A stretch of DNA of 64,000 bases from Terribacillus sp. FSL K6-0262 (GCF_037977385.1 NZ_CP150277.1:2023001-2087000); one strand, 5' to 3'. Positions 17,228 to 27,071 are shown, counted from the first letter of the stretch. Numbers and translations are program-made. Notes: generated by a model not told the origin, from the sequence alone.

Positions 17228-18259
17228 TCAATCGGCGGAAAAGGAAAAGGAGGTTTCTTTCCTATATGTTTCGCCGGGCTTTAATTTGATACTTGGAAAT
17301 CCGGTATGCTGCAAAGCAGCAGGGAAAGCTTGTGTTTCAAAACAAATCCCCAGATACTTTTCCGACTTGCGTTCCTTTAATTCAAGCTTATCGTCCAGGC
17401 CGTTTCCCGTATATAGAACAAGACCCGGCTGGTTCGAGTCGATGGTCATAAGTCTTCCGCTTTCCGGATCGTAAAGACCTGCCTTTGGCTTTTCCCCATC
17501 GGAGAATAAGAAATAATGATCGATACCTTCCCCGGCAATGCGAATCTGTTCATGTGGTGCGCTGAATACATCCTCCAATGGCTTGAAAGATTGTAAGTCG
17601 AAAGGCGTACCAGCAGTTTCAAGCCATCTGCCGGTAGCGATCAGTTCACTGTCCAACTCCGTAAACTTGTCGCTGTCGAGCCTTACTTGCTGCTTGGCAA
17701 TGTTTCTTTTCAAGTTGCCGCTCAGATTGAAATACGTATGATTAGTCAGCGTGACTGGTGTTGTTTCATCACTTGTTGCTTCATAAAGGATCATCAGCCT
17801 GTCATCATCTGTAAGGGTATAAGTGACTGTCACCTGCAAATTCCCGGGATAGCCGCCTTCACCATCCGCACTCGTGTAAGAGAGCTGCAGACCGCTCGCT
17901 TGATTTTTTTCGAAGGGCTCCACCTTCCAAAGGACTTGATGAAAGCCGCTGGGCCCGCCATGAAGATGATGCTTGCCTTCGTTTGCGTCCAGCTGATATG
18001 TCTTGCCGTTCCATTCAAATCGGGAATTCTGTATCCGTCCTGCCACCCGGCCGATGATAGCCCCGAAGTAATTGGGATTATCTTCATAATTCCCCAGATC
18101 ACGATATCCGAGCACGATATTTTCCAGCTTCCCATCCTTGTCGGGGACTTCCAAGGAAGTGATGATGCCCCCGAAATTCAGCACTTCCATTTTCATGCCA
18201 TTTTTGTTGGTCACCGAAAATAATTCCCATCCATTCTGCAGCGAATTCTTTTTTATCAT
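17228..18259 (-). CDS. galM: Aldose 1-epimerase (galactose mutarotase)
   Basis: 343 aa cytosolic mutarotase converting beta- to alpha-D-galactose for GalK. Catalytic His in TNHTYFNLSG (~168-177) and Glu in LGICFETQAFP (~303-313); NRVAGRIQ-like IGRVAGRIQNSRF near residue 70. Last gene of galK-galT-galM, overlapping galT by ATGA. Full length. Confidence 0.95.
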   Translation of the reverse strand: MIKKNSLQNGWELFSVTNKNGMKMEVLNFGGIITSLEVPDKDGKLENIVLGYRDLGNYEDNPNYFGAIIGRVAGRIQNSRFEWNGKTYQLDANEGKHHLHGGPSGFHQVLWKVEPFEKNQASGLQLSYTSADGEGGYPGNLQVTVTYTLTDDDRLMILYEATSDETTPVTLTNHTYFNLSGNLKRNIAKQQVRLDSDKFTELDSELIATGRWLETAGTPFDLQSFKPLEDVFSAPHEQIRIAGEGIDHYFLFSDGEKPKAGLYDPESGRLMTIDSNQPGLVLYTGNGLDDKLELKERKSEKYLGICFETQAFPAALQHTGFPSIKLKPGETYRKETSFSFSAD

Positions 18260-19749
18260 GAAGGCACCACTTTCTGATTTAGTTTTGTAATAAAGCGCTG
18301 GAAGGCGGCATCATCCTTGAAGACACCGGCATCTTCCAATACACGGACAAATTTTCTGCCGAGCTCTTTTTGGACGACTTCTTCCGCATATTGTTTATTA
18401 TGCAAAATTCCGTGTGTCTTACGCAGCTCTTGGGCCCATTGCTCGTGTGCGGGATCTACCTCATCTGCTTCTCCCGCAAGGTATTTGCCGATCGCCTCCA
18501 GCTCCGCTTTAAGGCGCGGCGGAAGCACTGCCAGCCCCATTACTTCGATCAGTCCGATGTTCTCTTTCTTGATATGATGCACATCTGCATGCGGGTGGAA
18601 AATACCTAATGGATGAGTGGCTGATGTCCGGTTATTGCGGAGGACCAAATCCATCTCATATTGTTGATCTCGCATCCTGGCAATCGGAGTGATTGTATTA
18701 TGGGGCGTATCCTCTGTATGCGATAAAATAAGCGCATCCTCATCATCGTAATCACGCCAAAATGCCAGGATACTGTCCGCAGCGTCGATCAATTTCTGTT
18801 TGTCGCTTGACTGGAGCCGAATGACTGCCATCGGCCATTTGAGTACGGCAGCTCTCACATCAGGGTGTGCTTGAATAGGGAAAGTGTACCGTTCCTTGGC
18901 ATTCGTCATGGCAAAGGTATAACGCCCTGCTTGATAATGATCGTGGGAGAGGATGGAGCCGCCTACAATCGGTAAATCGGCATTCGATCCGATAAAGTAG
19001 TGGGGGAACTTATCCACGAATTCAAGCAGCCGGCAGAAAGTATCCGTATTTATTTTCATTTCCCTATGTTCTTCCGAGAGAACGATGCTGTGTTCATCGT
19101 AATAAACATAAGGCGAGTATTGGAACAGCCATTTTTCATCTCCCAGCGACATCTCGATGACGCGGTGATTCGATCGAGCTGGGTAGCCGATCCTGCCGGC
19201 ATAGCCCTCATTTTCTTTGCAGAGTACACATGCGGGATAGGAAGCATCCTGCTTGGATAAACGCTCCCGCTTGATTTGTTCCGGATCCTTCTCGGGTTTG
19301 GACAAGTTGATGGTGATGTCCATCTCGCCATATTCCGTATGTGTCTTGTATGATATGTTCTTTTTGATCCGATTCAATTGAATATAGTTGCTGTTCTTGC
19401 TCAGGCTGTAGAAGTAGTCCGTCGCCTGCTCAGGTGATTGCCTATAGTAGCTGTCGAATAAGGTTTGGACAGTGGAAGGGCGCGGCATGAAGCAATCCAT
19501 GATGGAAGCTGCAAGCATCTCCTTCTCATCCAGGATATGGTCGATGATCCCTTCCTTCACTGCATAATCGATGATCCTCTCCAACAGATCCGGTACCGAA
19601 CCGGAGCTCGTCAAAATCTTATGTTGCGGATACGTTGTCATCTTCAGCAAATGCATCACTTGATTGCGCACATAGATGATGTCGCGCTCTTTGATTAAAC
19701 CTTCCTTGCATGTCAATTCCAATAAAGCTTCGATATCCGAATAAATCAT
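18256..19749 (-). CDS. galT: UDP-glucose:hexose-1-phosphate uridylyltransferase, class II
   Basis: 497 aa, the long Firmicute-type GalT of the Leloir pathway, exchanging UMP between UDP-glucose and galactose-1-phosphate. Family landmarks: FDSYYRQSPEQATDYFY (~88-104), PACVLCKENEGYAGR (~170-184), and HPHADVHHIKKENIGL (~375-390), with SHDHYQAGRY earlier. Middle gene of the operon, 13 nt from galK. Confidence 0.95.
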   Translation of the reverse strand: MIYSDIEALLELTCKEGLIKERDIIYVRNQVMHLLKMTTYPQHKILTSSGSVPDLLERIIDYAVKEGIIDHILDEKEMLAASIMDCFMPRPSTVQTLFDSYYRQSPEQATDYFYSLSKNSNYIQLNRIKKNISYKTHTEYGEMDITINLSKPEKDPEQIKRERLSKQDASYPACVLCKENEGYAGRIGYPARSNHRVIEMSLGDEKWLFQYSPYVYYDEHSIVLSEEHREMKINTDTFCRLLEFVDKFPHYFIGSNADLPIVGGSILSHDHYQAGRYTFAMTNAKERYTFPIQAHPDVRAAVLKWPMAVIRLQSSDKQKLIDAADSILAFWRDYDDEDALILSHTEDTPHNTITPIARMRDQQYEMDLVLRNNRTSATHPLGIFHPHADVHHIKKENIGLIEVMGLAVLPPRLKAELEAIGKYLAGEADEVDPAHEQWAQELRKTHGILHNKQYAEEVVQKELGRKFVRVLEDAGVFKDDAAFQRFITKLNQKVVPS

Positions 19750-19762
19750 ATGAACACTTCCT

Positions 19763-20938
19763 TTATGCTAATTCCTTTGCGCCATCGCCGATGGTTGCGG
19801 TATAGAAGGTTGCCTCATATCCGATTTCATTTTTATAATGCTCCTGGATGCTTTTCTTCACATCATCCACTCTATCCTTTTCCACAAGGGCAATGGCACA
19901 TCCGCCGAATCCTGCTCCTGTCATCCGCGCCCCGAGGACTGCCTCATGCGCCCAGGCCGACTCCACGATAGTATCGAGTTCCTTTCCGGTTACTTCATAA
20001 TCATCCCGCAATGATCGATGCGAATCATTCATCAATTCCCCGAATGCAGCCAAGTCATGCTTTTGAAGACTTTTCAAGGCTTCCATCGTCCGGCTGTTCT
20101 CGTACACAGCATGACGTGCGCGTTTGAGATGGATGGGATCCTTGATTAATCTGCAGTACTGTTCGAAGGCATGCGGTGTGAGTTCCCCAAGGCTGTCAAT
20201 CTGCAATTCTTGCTGCAGATCCCTCAGGGCTGCTTCACATTCCGAACGGCGTTCATTATATTTGGAGCCGGCCAATGTACGCTGCTTATTCGTATTGGCA
20301 ATCAAGATGACATGCTCGGACAGATCGATGGGAGCATGCTCATAATGCAATGTGCTGCAGTCCAGCAGGATGGCGTGTCCTTGCTTGCTCATCCCCACGG
20401 AAAATTGATCCATGATACCGCTGTTGACGCCGATATATTCGTTTTCCACACGTTGCCCCAGGTGAACGAGCCGAACCCTATCCATCCCAAGATCATACAT
20501 TCGATCTGCTAATACACCGGTGACCAGCTCGATGGAAGCGGAAGAGGAAAGACCGGCGCCGTTCGGTATATCACCATAGAAAAGGATATCCATTCCGGAA
20601 GTTATTTTCCCGGCGGCCTGCTGCAGATAAAGCAGTACACCTTTCGGATAATTCGCCCAATCATCTTCCGCCCGGTAGATGAGATCATCTAAAGATCGTT
20701 CTATGATACCGCTTTCAGAGAAGTTCATGCTATAAAATCTAAGTAAGTTATCCGTACGTTTTGCCGCTAAAGCATAGGTGCCGTAGGAGATGGCTGCTGG
20801 AAATACATGGCCGCCGTTATAATCGGTGTGCTCGCCTATCAGATTGATCCTGCCAGGTGCAAAGAATTGCCGCGGTGTTTTGGTGGTTTGAAAGATTTCT
20901 TGGAATGAAGCCGTCAAATTCGGGACAGTCGTCATCAT
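19763..20938 (-). CDS. galK: Galactokinase
   Basis: 391 aa GHMP kinase phosphorylating galactose at C1. Motifs: PGRINLIGEHTDYNGG (~28-43), GAGLSSSASIELV (~125-137), GARMTGAGFGGCAIAL (~344-359). Two adjacent ATG codons follow GAGGAGG; ATG 20935 has the better spacing. First gene of the operon, divergent from the GH42 gene across 165 bp. Confidence 0.95.
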   Translation of the reverse strand: MMTTVPNLTASFQEIFQTTKTPRQFFAPGRINLIGEHTDYNGGHVFPAAISYGTYALAAKRTDNLLRFYSMNFSESGIIERSLDDLIYRAEDDWANYPKGVLLYLQQAAGKITSGMDILFYGDIPNGAGLSSSASIELVTGVLADRMYDLGMDRVRLVHLGQRVENEYIGVNSGIMDQFSVGMSKQGHAILLDCSTLHYEHAPIDLSEHVILIANTNKQRTLAGSKYNERRSECEAALRDLQQELQIDSLGELTPHAFEQYCRLIKDPIHLKRARHAVYENSRTMEALKSLQKHDLAAFGELMNDSHRSLRDDYEVTGKELDTIVESAWAHEAVLGARMTGAGFGGCAIALVEKDRVDDVKKSIQEHYKNEIGYEATFYTATIGDGAKELA

Positions 20939-21067
20939 GAAGCCTCCTCGTCATACTTTATTAATTTAATTAACTAAGTTACGGATAGTTTACTATATGC
21001 GTGCAAGAGGTGCAAGGAATACTTGTTTCGGGGCAGGAGAATGTATCGAGATGGCGTACTAATAGAT

Positions 21068-21081
21068 TGGAAGCGCTTACC
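21068..21081 (+). promoter_or_regulatory. cre-like catabolite site upstream of the GH42 gene
   Basis: TGGAAGCGCTTACC matches the CcpA consensus TGWAANCGNTNWCA at 10 of the 12 defined positions. It lies 22 bp before the beta-galactosidase start in the gal divergent region and could also serve a LacI-family repressor. Confidence 0.6.
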
Positions 21082-21103
21082 TTAATTTGGAAGGGGTACA
21101 GAC

Positions 21104-23161
21104 ATGACGCAAATAAAACCAGTACTGAGAGCACCATTCTTATTGCATGGCGGTGACTATAACCCAGATCAGTGGCTGAAATATCCCGATGTCCTGAAAG
21201 AGGATATGGAGCTGATGCAATTGGCACACACAAATACTTTCTCGGTTGGTATCTTTGCTTGGAGTGCATTGGAACCGGAGGAAGGTGTGTACGAGTTCAA
21301 ATGGCTGGATAAGATCTTCGATGATATCCACTCTTTCGGAGGGAAAGTGATTTTAGCTACACCAAGCGGTGCACGTCCTGCCTGGATGTCCAAAAAATAT
21401 CCGGATGTCCTGCGGGTGAATGCCGCGAGGATCAAGCAGCTGCACGGGGGCAGGCATAACCATTGTTTCAGTTCGCCGACATACTTGGAGAAGACCCGGA
21501 ACATCAATCGCAAACTGGCGGAAAGATATGGGGAGCATCCAGCTTTGCTGCTGTGGCATATATCCAATGAATACAGCGGCGATTGTCATTGCGAACGCTG
21601 CCAGACTGCTTTTCGGAAATGGCTTGAAGAGCGCTATGACGGAGATCTGGAAGCCTTGAATGATGCGTGGTGGGGACCATTTTGGAGTCATACGCTCACG
21701 GACTGGGAGCAGGTGGAATCCCCTTCTCCATATGGGGAGGATGGCGTCCATGGGCTGCGCTTGGATTGGCGGCGGTTCGTGACGGATCAGACTGTCAGGT
21801 TCTTGGAAAATGAATTGCTCCCCATCCGGGAAATCACGCCGGATATTCCTGTAACAACGAATTTCATGGCTGATACACCAGATTTGATACCATTCCGGGG
21901 ATTGAATTACAATCGACTAGCCAAAAAAATCGATATCATCAGCTGGGATGCTTATCCAACTTGGCATAATGACTGGGAAACAACAGCGGAGCTGGCTATG
22001 AAGGTGGGCTTCATAGATGATCTATATCGGACGATGAAGGATCAGCCATTCCTCCTGATGGAAAATACGCCCAGTATGGTCAATTGGCATTCTGTGAATA
22101 AAGCGAAGCGTCCTGGCATGCATATACTGGCATCCATGCAAATGCTGGCCCATGGATCGGATAGTATCCTCTATTTCCAATGGCGTAAATCCCGAGGTTC
22201 CACAGAAAAGTTTCATGGGGCTGTCGTCGATCATGACCGATCACCGGAGAATCGCGTATTCAAAGAAGTGGCTGCATTGGGAAGGAAAATGGAAAAATTA
22301 GCTGCCCTGAAGGGAGCGCATCGAAAAGCGGAAACAGCATTGCTTTATGATTGGGAAAATGATTGGGCGTTAGAGGATGCTCAAGGATACGGCCTGGATA
22401 CCAAGCAGTACATTCAGACAATGCATGCTCATTATCGGCCGTTTTGGAAGCGTGATATACCAGTGGATGTCATCATGAAAGATCATGACTTCTCCCGATA
22501 TAAGCTGCTGGTCGTCCCGATGCTTTATATGATGGATGATCAGACAGCAGAAAAGCTTGAAGTATTTGTGAAAAATGGCGGTAAGCTCGTCATGACGTAT
22601 ATCAGCGGTGTTGTAAATGAGCACGATTTGGTGCATAAGGGAGCCTGGCATGAAAAACTTGCAGATGTTTTTGGCATACATCCATTGGAAACGGACACCC
22701 TTTATCCACGTGACCGCAATGAAGTGACGTATGAAGGGAAGCATTATGAATTGAAGGATTACGCCACGATCCTCGAACTTTCCGGAGCCGCAGCAATCGG
22801 TACCTATGCAGAAGATTTCTATGCAGGAACCCCGGCTGTCACGGAGCATGCATATGGAAAAGGCGTCGCTTATTACATCGGCGGAAGATTGGAGGATGCT
22901 TTCCAAGAGGACTTTTATGGACGATTGCTGAGTGAGGGACGCATCTTTCCGCCAGTCGGTATTGCAAAGCAGGACGGGGTTTCCATCCAGGTGCGGTCCA
23001 ATGCGGAATCCTTGTTTGTGTTTGTTTTGAATTTCAATGAAGGAGAAAAAGACATAGAGCTGGATCAGGTGTATGAGGATGTATTGGATGGAGGACACCT
23101 TTCAGGGGGAATCCGGTTGAATCCTTATGAGGTGAAGGTGCTTCGTCTCCATAAGCGATAG
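21104..23161 (+). CDS. Beta-galactosidase, glycoside hydrolase family 42
   Basis: 685 aa, intracellular (no signal peptide). GH42 features: GGDYNPDQWLKYPDVLKED (~16-34), acid/base Glu in WHISNEYSGDCHC (~149-161), nucleophile Glu in FLLMENTPSMVNWH (~310-323), and trimerisation and C-terminal domains. Zinc-type Cys cluster CHCERC near 159-164. It would hydrolyse beta-galactosides to galactose, which feeds the divergent galKTM genes. Control by the upstream cre is likely. Confidence 0.95.
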   Translation: MTQIKPVLRAPFLLHGGDYNPDQWLKYPDVLKEDMELMQLAHTNTFSVGIFAWSALEPEEGVYEFKWLDKIFDDIHSFGGKVILATPSGARPAWMSKKYPDVLRVNAARIKQLHGGRHNHCFSSPTYLEKTRNINRKLAERYGEHPALLLWHISNEYSGDCHCERCQTAFRKWLEERYDGDLEALNDAWWGPFWSHTLTDWEQVESPSPYGEDGVHGLRLDWRRFVTDQTVRFLENELLPIREITPDIPVTTNFMADTPDLIPFRGLNYNRLAKKIDIISWDAYPTWHNDWETTAELAMKVGFIDDLYRTMKDQPFLLMENTPSMVNWHSVNKAKRPGMHILASMQMLAHGSDSILYFQWRKSRGSTEKFHGAVVDHDRSPENRVFKEVAALGRKMEKLAALKGAHRKAETALLYDWENDWALEDAQGYGLDTKQYIQTMHAHYRPFWKRDIPVDVIMKDHDFSRYKLLVVPMLYMMDDQTAEKLEVFVKNGGKLVMTYISGVVNEHDLVHKGAWHEKLADVFGIHPLETDTLYPRDRNEVTYEGKHYELKDYATILELSGAAAIGTYAEDFYAGTPAVTEHAYGKGVAYYIGGRLEDAFQEDFYGRLLSEGRIFPPVGIAKQDGVSIQVRSNAESLFVFVLNFNEGEKDIELDQVYEDVLDGGHLSGGIRLNPYEVKVLRLHKR

Positions 23162-23193
23162 CGTTTGCGGAGGGAGCGCGGCTTTCGGTTCAC

Positions 23194-23219
23194 GTTTCAT
23201 CACATTGCCGATGTGGAAA
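23194..23219 (+). promoter_or_regulatory. Candidate sigma-B promoter of the SDR gene
   Basis: GTTTCA (23194-23199), 14 bp, TGGAAA (23214-23219), against GTTTAA-N12-15-GGGWAW. Consistent with the general-stress identity of the downstream protein. Confidence 0.45.
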
Positions 23220-23256
23220 GGTACTGTATCAATCATAATGCAAAGGAGACATTTTC

Positions 23257-24123
23257 ATGGAACCGAAAGATATGATGAACGGAAAGACCAGTAAACACCA
23301 GCAGGATCGCCAGCCGGGTATGGAAGCCGAGATGGAGCCGCTGCCGCATCAGCCGCTTGACTATAAAGGTGTTGGCAGGCTGGAAGGGAAAGCTGCGCTT
23401 ATTACAGGCGGGGACTCTGGTATCGGCCGTGCTGTCGCGATCCTTTATGCCAAGGAAGGCGCAGATGTCGCGATTTCCTATCTGGATGAAACGGAGGATG
23501 CCGAAGAAACCAAACGCCTTGTGGAAGCGGAAGGCAAACGCTGCTTGCTGCTTCCAGGCGATATCAAGGATGAGGAGCATTGCATCAGCTTGGTCGAGAA
23601 AACAGTGGAGGAGTTCGGCAAAATCAACATCCTTGTCAATAACGCAGCCATCCAATATGTACGGGAAGATGTTCTGGAGATTTCGTCCGAACAGTTCGAG
23701 GAAGTATTCCGTGTCAACTTCTTCTCCCAATTCTATCTGACGAAAGCAGCTGTGCGTCACATGAAAGCCGGAGATTCGATCATCAGCACGTCTTCCATCA
23801 ATGCTTACCGAGGCAACCCGATGTTCATGGATTATTCCGCGACAAAAGGCGCCATCACGGCTTGGACGCGCAGTATCGCCCAAAGTCTTATCAAAAAAGG
23901 AATCCGTGCCAATTCCGTCGCTCCAGGCCCGGTCTGGACGCCGCTCATCCCGGCCACCATCGGCGAGGATAAAATTGAACAGTTCGGTCAGGACAGCCTG
24001 ATGGGACGCCCGGGGCAGCCTTCCGAGCATGCTTGGCCATATGTGATGCTTGCATCGGATGAAGCCTCTTATATGACCGGTCAAGCCATCCATATCAATG
24101 GAGGATCCTATACTTCCTCCTGA
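23257..24123 (+). CDS. SDR family oxidoreductase (GspC/YhxC-like)
   Basis: 288 aa classical short-chain dehydrogenase with the ~40-residue N-terminal extension (DRQPGMEAEMEPLPHQP) typical of the Bacillus general stress protein 39 / YhxC group. Nucleotide-binding ITGGDSGIGRAV (~50-61), NNAAIQ, catalytic Ser in ISTSSINAY and YSATKGA (Tyr-x3-Lys). ATG with AAAGGAG 8 nt upstream. Substrate unknown. It belongs to neither neighbouring sugar operon. Confidence 0.92.
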   Translation: MEPKDMMNGKTSKHQQDRQPGMEAEMEPLPHQPLDYKGVGRLEGKAALITGGDSGIGRAVAILYAKEGADVAISYLDETEDAEETKRLVEAEGKRCLLLPGDIKDEEHCISLVEKTVEEFGKINILVNNAAIQYVREDVLEISSEQFEEVFRVNFFSQFYLTKAAVRHMKAGDSIISTSSINAYRGNPMFMDYSATKGAITAWTRSIAQSLIKKGIRANSVAPGPVWTPLIPATIGEDKIEQFGQDSLMGRPGQPSEHAWPYVMLASDEASYMTGQAIHINGGSYTSS

Positions 24124-24128
24124 TGGAT

Positions 24129-24161
24129 GAAGCCCCGTCCGCTGGATGGGGTCTTCGTTTT
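24129..24161 (+). terminator. Terminator of the SDR gene
   Basis: GAAGCCCCGTCC, loop GCT, GGATGGGGTCTTC, then GTTTTG. Confidence 0.8.
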
Positions 24162-24351
24162 GTCTTCCAAGGGGCATATCCATGACCAATTCGATAAAAG
24201 GATTACGGGATCGATTGCCAGCTTTCATCCGGAATGAAGAGATATATTGCAGCAAACAGGCTAGCCATGCTTCAGCTTGAGGGCTGTCCTGTAAGGTTAT
24301 GGCCTGAAAAAATCTTGGCGTGAAATTTCATATAAGCGGTATGCTTTGTTT

Positions 24352-24438
24352 AAAAAGAGCCCAGGGCTCTTTTTTTATTCTGACAATTAAATTGGATGTT
24401 GGAGAAGGGAAGATCACTAGGGATAAGGTCCCTTTTTT
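24352..24438 (+). terminator. Two stacked terminator-like hairpins in a 480-bp gap
   Basis: AAAAAGAGCC/GGCTCTTTTT with seven T (24352-24376) and a shorter AGGGA-TAAGG-TCCCT with seven T (24419-24438). No gene of their own precedes them. The gap 24162-24537 otherwise shows no supported gene; on the minus strand 24170-24310 reads as a protein-like fragment (see findings). Confidence 0.5.
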
Positions 24439-24537
24439 TATGCTGTATTTTATTGTAAGACTGACAGCGTTCAGTTTGGTTCATTACTTGTCTTTTATCA
24501 CTATTTTTTCGGTCATTTCCGATACATAAAAAGATAT

Positions 24538-24565
24538 TTGAACTTTTGTCTATTTGTAATACAAT
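24538..24565 (+). promoter_or_regulatory. Sigma-A promoter of the glucarate operon with overlapping operator
   Basis: TTGAAC (24538-24543), 16 bp, TACAAT (24560-24565). The inverted repeat TTGTAATACAA (24554-24564) covers the -10 box and resembles operators of FadR-subfamily GntR regulators, so it is a candidate site for the regulator at 29942. Confidence 0.6.
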
Positions 24566-24579
24566 TAAACAAACGGAAT

Positions 24580-24593
24580 TGATAACGCTTACT
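24580..24593 (+). promoter_or_regulatory. cre site, glucarate operon
   Basis: TGATAACGCTTACT, two mismatches to the CcpA consensus, just downstream of the predicted transcription start: a repression position. Confidence 0.65.
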
Positions 24594-24607
24594 TGAGGAG
24601 GTACGCA

Positions 24608-25552
24608 ATGGGACAATCAAAAGGAATAGCTAAAGGCATTCTCGGTTTTCCAGTAGCACCATTCACCGACAATGGAAGACTCGATGAGCAAGCATTATTC
24701 GAGAATGTACATTTTCTCGTGGAGGAAGGTCTGGATGCCATTTATATTGCTTGCGGATCAGGTGAGTTCCAATCCTTGGAGAAAGCCGAGTACGAACTGA
24801 TGCTGGATACGGCTATGGAAGCGGCAGCAGGCAAAGTGCCGATTTATACAGGAGTTGGCGGGAATCTGCGGACGGCTATCGATCTTGCTTCTGTATCTGC
24901 CGAGAAAGGTGCAGCGGGTTATTTGCTGCTGCCGCCTTATCTGATTCATGGAGAGCAGGAAGGGCTTTATGAATATGCGAAAGAAATATTTGACAGTGCC
25001 CCGACATTGGATGCGATTCTTTATCAAAGGGATAATGCAGTTTATTCCATCGACACTGTAAGGCGGCTGACGGGCTACCCTCAATTGAAGGGCATAAAGG
25101 ATGGAGTAGGGGATATGGACTTGAATATTTGCCTGACGCAGGAATTCAAAGGGAGATTGGATTTCCTGAATGGTATGCCGATGGCGGAAGTGACAATGCC
25201 TGCGTATCTGCCGCTCGGAATCAAGACATATTCCTCGGCCATCTCGAATTACATCCCGCATATCTCCCGTATGTATTATGAGGCGCTGCTGGCTGGGGAC
25301 CAGGATACGTTGGATGATTTATATGCCGATGTCATCTTGCCGATCAACAGCATACGCAAACAGCGCAAAGGCTATGCAGTTTCTTTGATCAAGGCAGGCA
25401 TGGAGATCATCGGCTTGCAGACAAGAGGATATGTGCGCCCTCCAGTCGTACCTGTTACAAAGGAACATTACAACGAAATGGAAAAGATTCTGATGAAAGC
25501 GTTGGAAAAATATCCGCGCAAGGAGAAAATCACAGAGATGAAGGAGAGCTAA
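24608..25552 (+). CDS. kdgD: 5-dehydro-4-deoxyglucarate dehydratase
   Basis: 314 aa DHDPS/NAL-fold lyase that dehydrates and decarboxylates 5-keto-4-deoxyglucarate to 2-oxoglutarate semialdehyde. GILGFPVAPFTDNGRLDE near the N-terminus, GGNLRTAID, Schiff-base Lys in LKGIKDGVGDM (~160-170). Start at ATG 24608, 6 nt after GAGGAGG; the TTG at 24593 overlaps the cre site. First gene of kdgD-aldehyde dehydrogenase-gudP-gudD. Confidence 0.94.
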   Translation: MGQSKGIAKGILGFPVAPFTDNGRLDEQALFENVHFLVEEGLDAIYIACGSGEFQSLEKAEYELMLDTAMEAAAGKVPIYTGVGGNLRTAIDLASVSAEKGAAGYLLLPPYLIHGEQEGLYEYAKEIFDSAPTLDAILYQRDNAVYSIDTVRRLTGYPQLKGIKDGVGDMDLNICLTQEFKGRLDFLNGMPMAEVTMPAYLPLGIKTYSSAISNYIPHISRMYYEALLAGDQDTLDDLYADVILPINSIRKQRKGYAVSLIKAGMEIIGLQTRGYVRPPVVPVTKEHYNEMEKILMKALEKYPRKEKITEMKES

Positions 25553-25555
25553 TAC

Positions 25556-27022
25556 ATGGCGACAAATATAACAACGAATGTATATCGTAACTTTATCAAT
25601 GGTGAATGGCAGGAATCGGCATCAGCAGAACAGATCACCGTCATCAATCCCGCAGATACAAGCAATCCTGTCGGCCGTATTCAGAGCTCCGCAAAAGCTG
25701 ATTTGGAAGCAGCGGTGGAAGCGGCGGATGCAGCAAGGAAGGAATGGAGAAGCCTGTCAGGCGCAGCAAGAGGCGATTTTCTTTATCGGGCGGCGGCAGT
25801 ATTGGAAGAACGAGCTGAAGAAATTGCAGAAACGGCAACAAAAGAGATGGGAAAGACATTGCCGGAAGCTCGCGGTGAAACGCAGCGGGGAATTGCCATC
25901 CTGAAATATTATGCAGGGGAAGGGATGCGGAAGACTGGTGATGTCATTCCATCGACAGATTCGAGTGCCTTCATGTATACGACTCGAGTTCCTTTGGGGG
26001 TCGTCGGTGTCATTGCGCCTTGGAACTTCCCGGTTGCAATTCCGATTTGGAAGATGGCTCCTGCGCTTGTTTATGGTAATACGGTTGTATTCAAGCCGGC
26101 ATCCGAGACAGCGATCACGGCCATCAAAATAATCGAATGCTTTGAAGCAGCCGGTTTCCCGAAAGGCGTCATCAATCTGGTTACCGGTGCGGGATCTGTC
26201 ATCGGGAAAGGATTGGCTGAGCATCCGAAGGTACATGGCATTACATTTACTGGTTCAAATCATGTCGGTAAAGGTATCGGGTTGACAGCGTTGGGGCGAG
26301 GTGCCAAGTATCAGCTCGAGATGGGCGGGAAAAACCCAGTCATCATTGCTGCCGATGCAGATATCGAGCAGGCGGTGGATGCCACGATCAGCGGTGCTTT
26401 CCGTTCCACAGGGCAAAAATGTACGGCAACAAGCAGGGTCATCGTTGAAGCGCCGATATATGATGCATTCCGGGATAGGCTGCTTGAGAAGACAAAGGAA
26501 ATCACCATCGGGAACAGCCTCGAGCAGGATGTGTGGCTCGGACCGATCGCAAGCGAAGCCCAGCTGCAAAACTGCCTTCATTATATTCAAAAAGGGATGG
26601 ACGAAGGTGCGAAGCTTATCCTTGGCGGAGAACGGCTGACAGATGGGGATTACGCAAAAGGCTATTACGTCCAGCCGACCATTTTTGAAGACGTAACCAA
26701 TGATATGGTGATTGCCCAGGAGGAAATTTTCGGCCCTGTCATCGCCTTGATCAAAGTGGATTCCGAGGAACAGGCGATAGCTATAGCGAATGATGTCAAG
26801 TTTGGGCTGAGTGCCTCCATTTTCACAAAGAATATCGGGCGTTTCCTGCAGTTTGCAGAGGATATCGAAGCGGGTCTTGTCCGTGTGAATGCCGAAAGTG
26901 CGGGCGTGGAGCTGCAAGCTCCATTTGGCGGGATGAAGCAGTCCAGCTCTCATTCCAGGGAACAGGGAGAGGCAGCAAAGGAATTCTTTACGAGCATCAA
27001 GACTGTTTTTGTCAAAGGCTAA
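25556..27022 (+). CDS. 2,5-dioxovalerate (alpha-ketoglutarate semialdehyde) dehydrogenase
   Basis: 488 aa NAD(P)-dependent aldehyde dehydrogenase; oxidises the KdgD product to 2-oxoglutarate, linking glucarate to the TCA cycle. Motifs: [12 protein letters not shown] (~151-162), [12 protein letters not shown], catalytic Glu in LEMGGKNP (~256-263), catalytic Cys in GQKCTATSR (~288-296). Three nucleotides after kdgD. The pathway assignment comes from the neighbours; the family alone would allow other semialdehydes. Confidence 0.93.
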   Translation: MATNITTNVYRNFINGEWQESASAEQITVINPADTSNPVGRIQSSAKADLEAAVEAADAARKEWRSLSGAARGDFLYRAAAVLEERAEEIAETATKEMGKTLPEARGETQRGIAILKYYAGEGMRKTGDVIPSTDSSAFMYTTRVPLGVVGVIAPWNFPVAIPIWKMAPALVYGNTVVFKPASETAITAIKIIECFEAAGFPKGVINLVTGAGSVIGKGLAEHPKVHGITFTGSNHVGKGIGLTALGRGAKYQLEMGGKNPVIIAADADIEQAVDATISGAFRSTGQKCTATSRVIVEAPIYDAFRDRLLEKTKEITIGNSLEQDVWLGPIASEAQLQNCLHYIQKGMDEGAKLILGGERLTDGDYAKGYYVQPTIFEDVTNDMVIAQEEIFGPVIALIKVDSEEQAIAIANDVKFGLSASIFTKNIGRFLQFAEDIEAGLVRVNAESAGVELQAPFGGMKQSSSHSREQGEAAKEFFTSIKTVFVKG

Positions 27023-27057
27023 AGGGCTGCATGCTGCCCTTTTCCTGTACCCACTAT

Positions 27058-27071
27058 TGACAACGCTTACA
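27058..27071 (+). promoter_or_regulatory. cre site upstream of gudP
   Basis: TGACAACGCTTACA, one mismatch to the CcpA consensus, 26 bp before the gudP start. A short hairpin AAGGGC/GCCCTT with T-run (27022-27045) precedes it and may attenuate read-through from the dehydrogenase gene. Confidence 0.65.

Noticed and set aside
23233..24255. 340-codon open frame on the minus strand
   Set aside because: It is antisense to the SDR gene, whose motifs are intact; composition is low-quality and no RBS is present. Only its first ~50 codons outside the SDR gene are mentioned as a possible remnant.
26255..26953. 232-codon minus-strand frame
   Set aside because: Shadow of the aldehyde dehydrogenase gene, produced by its codon bias.
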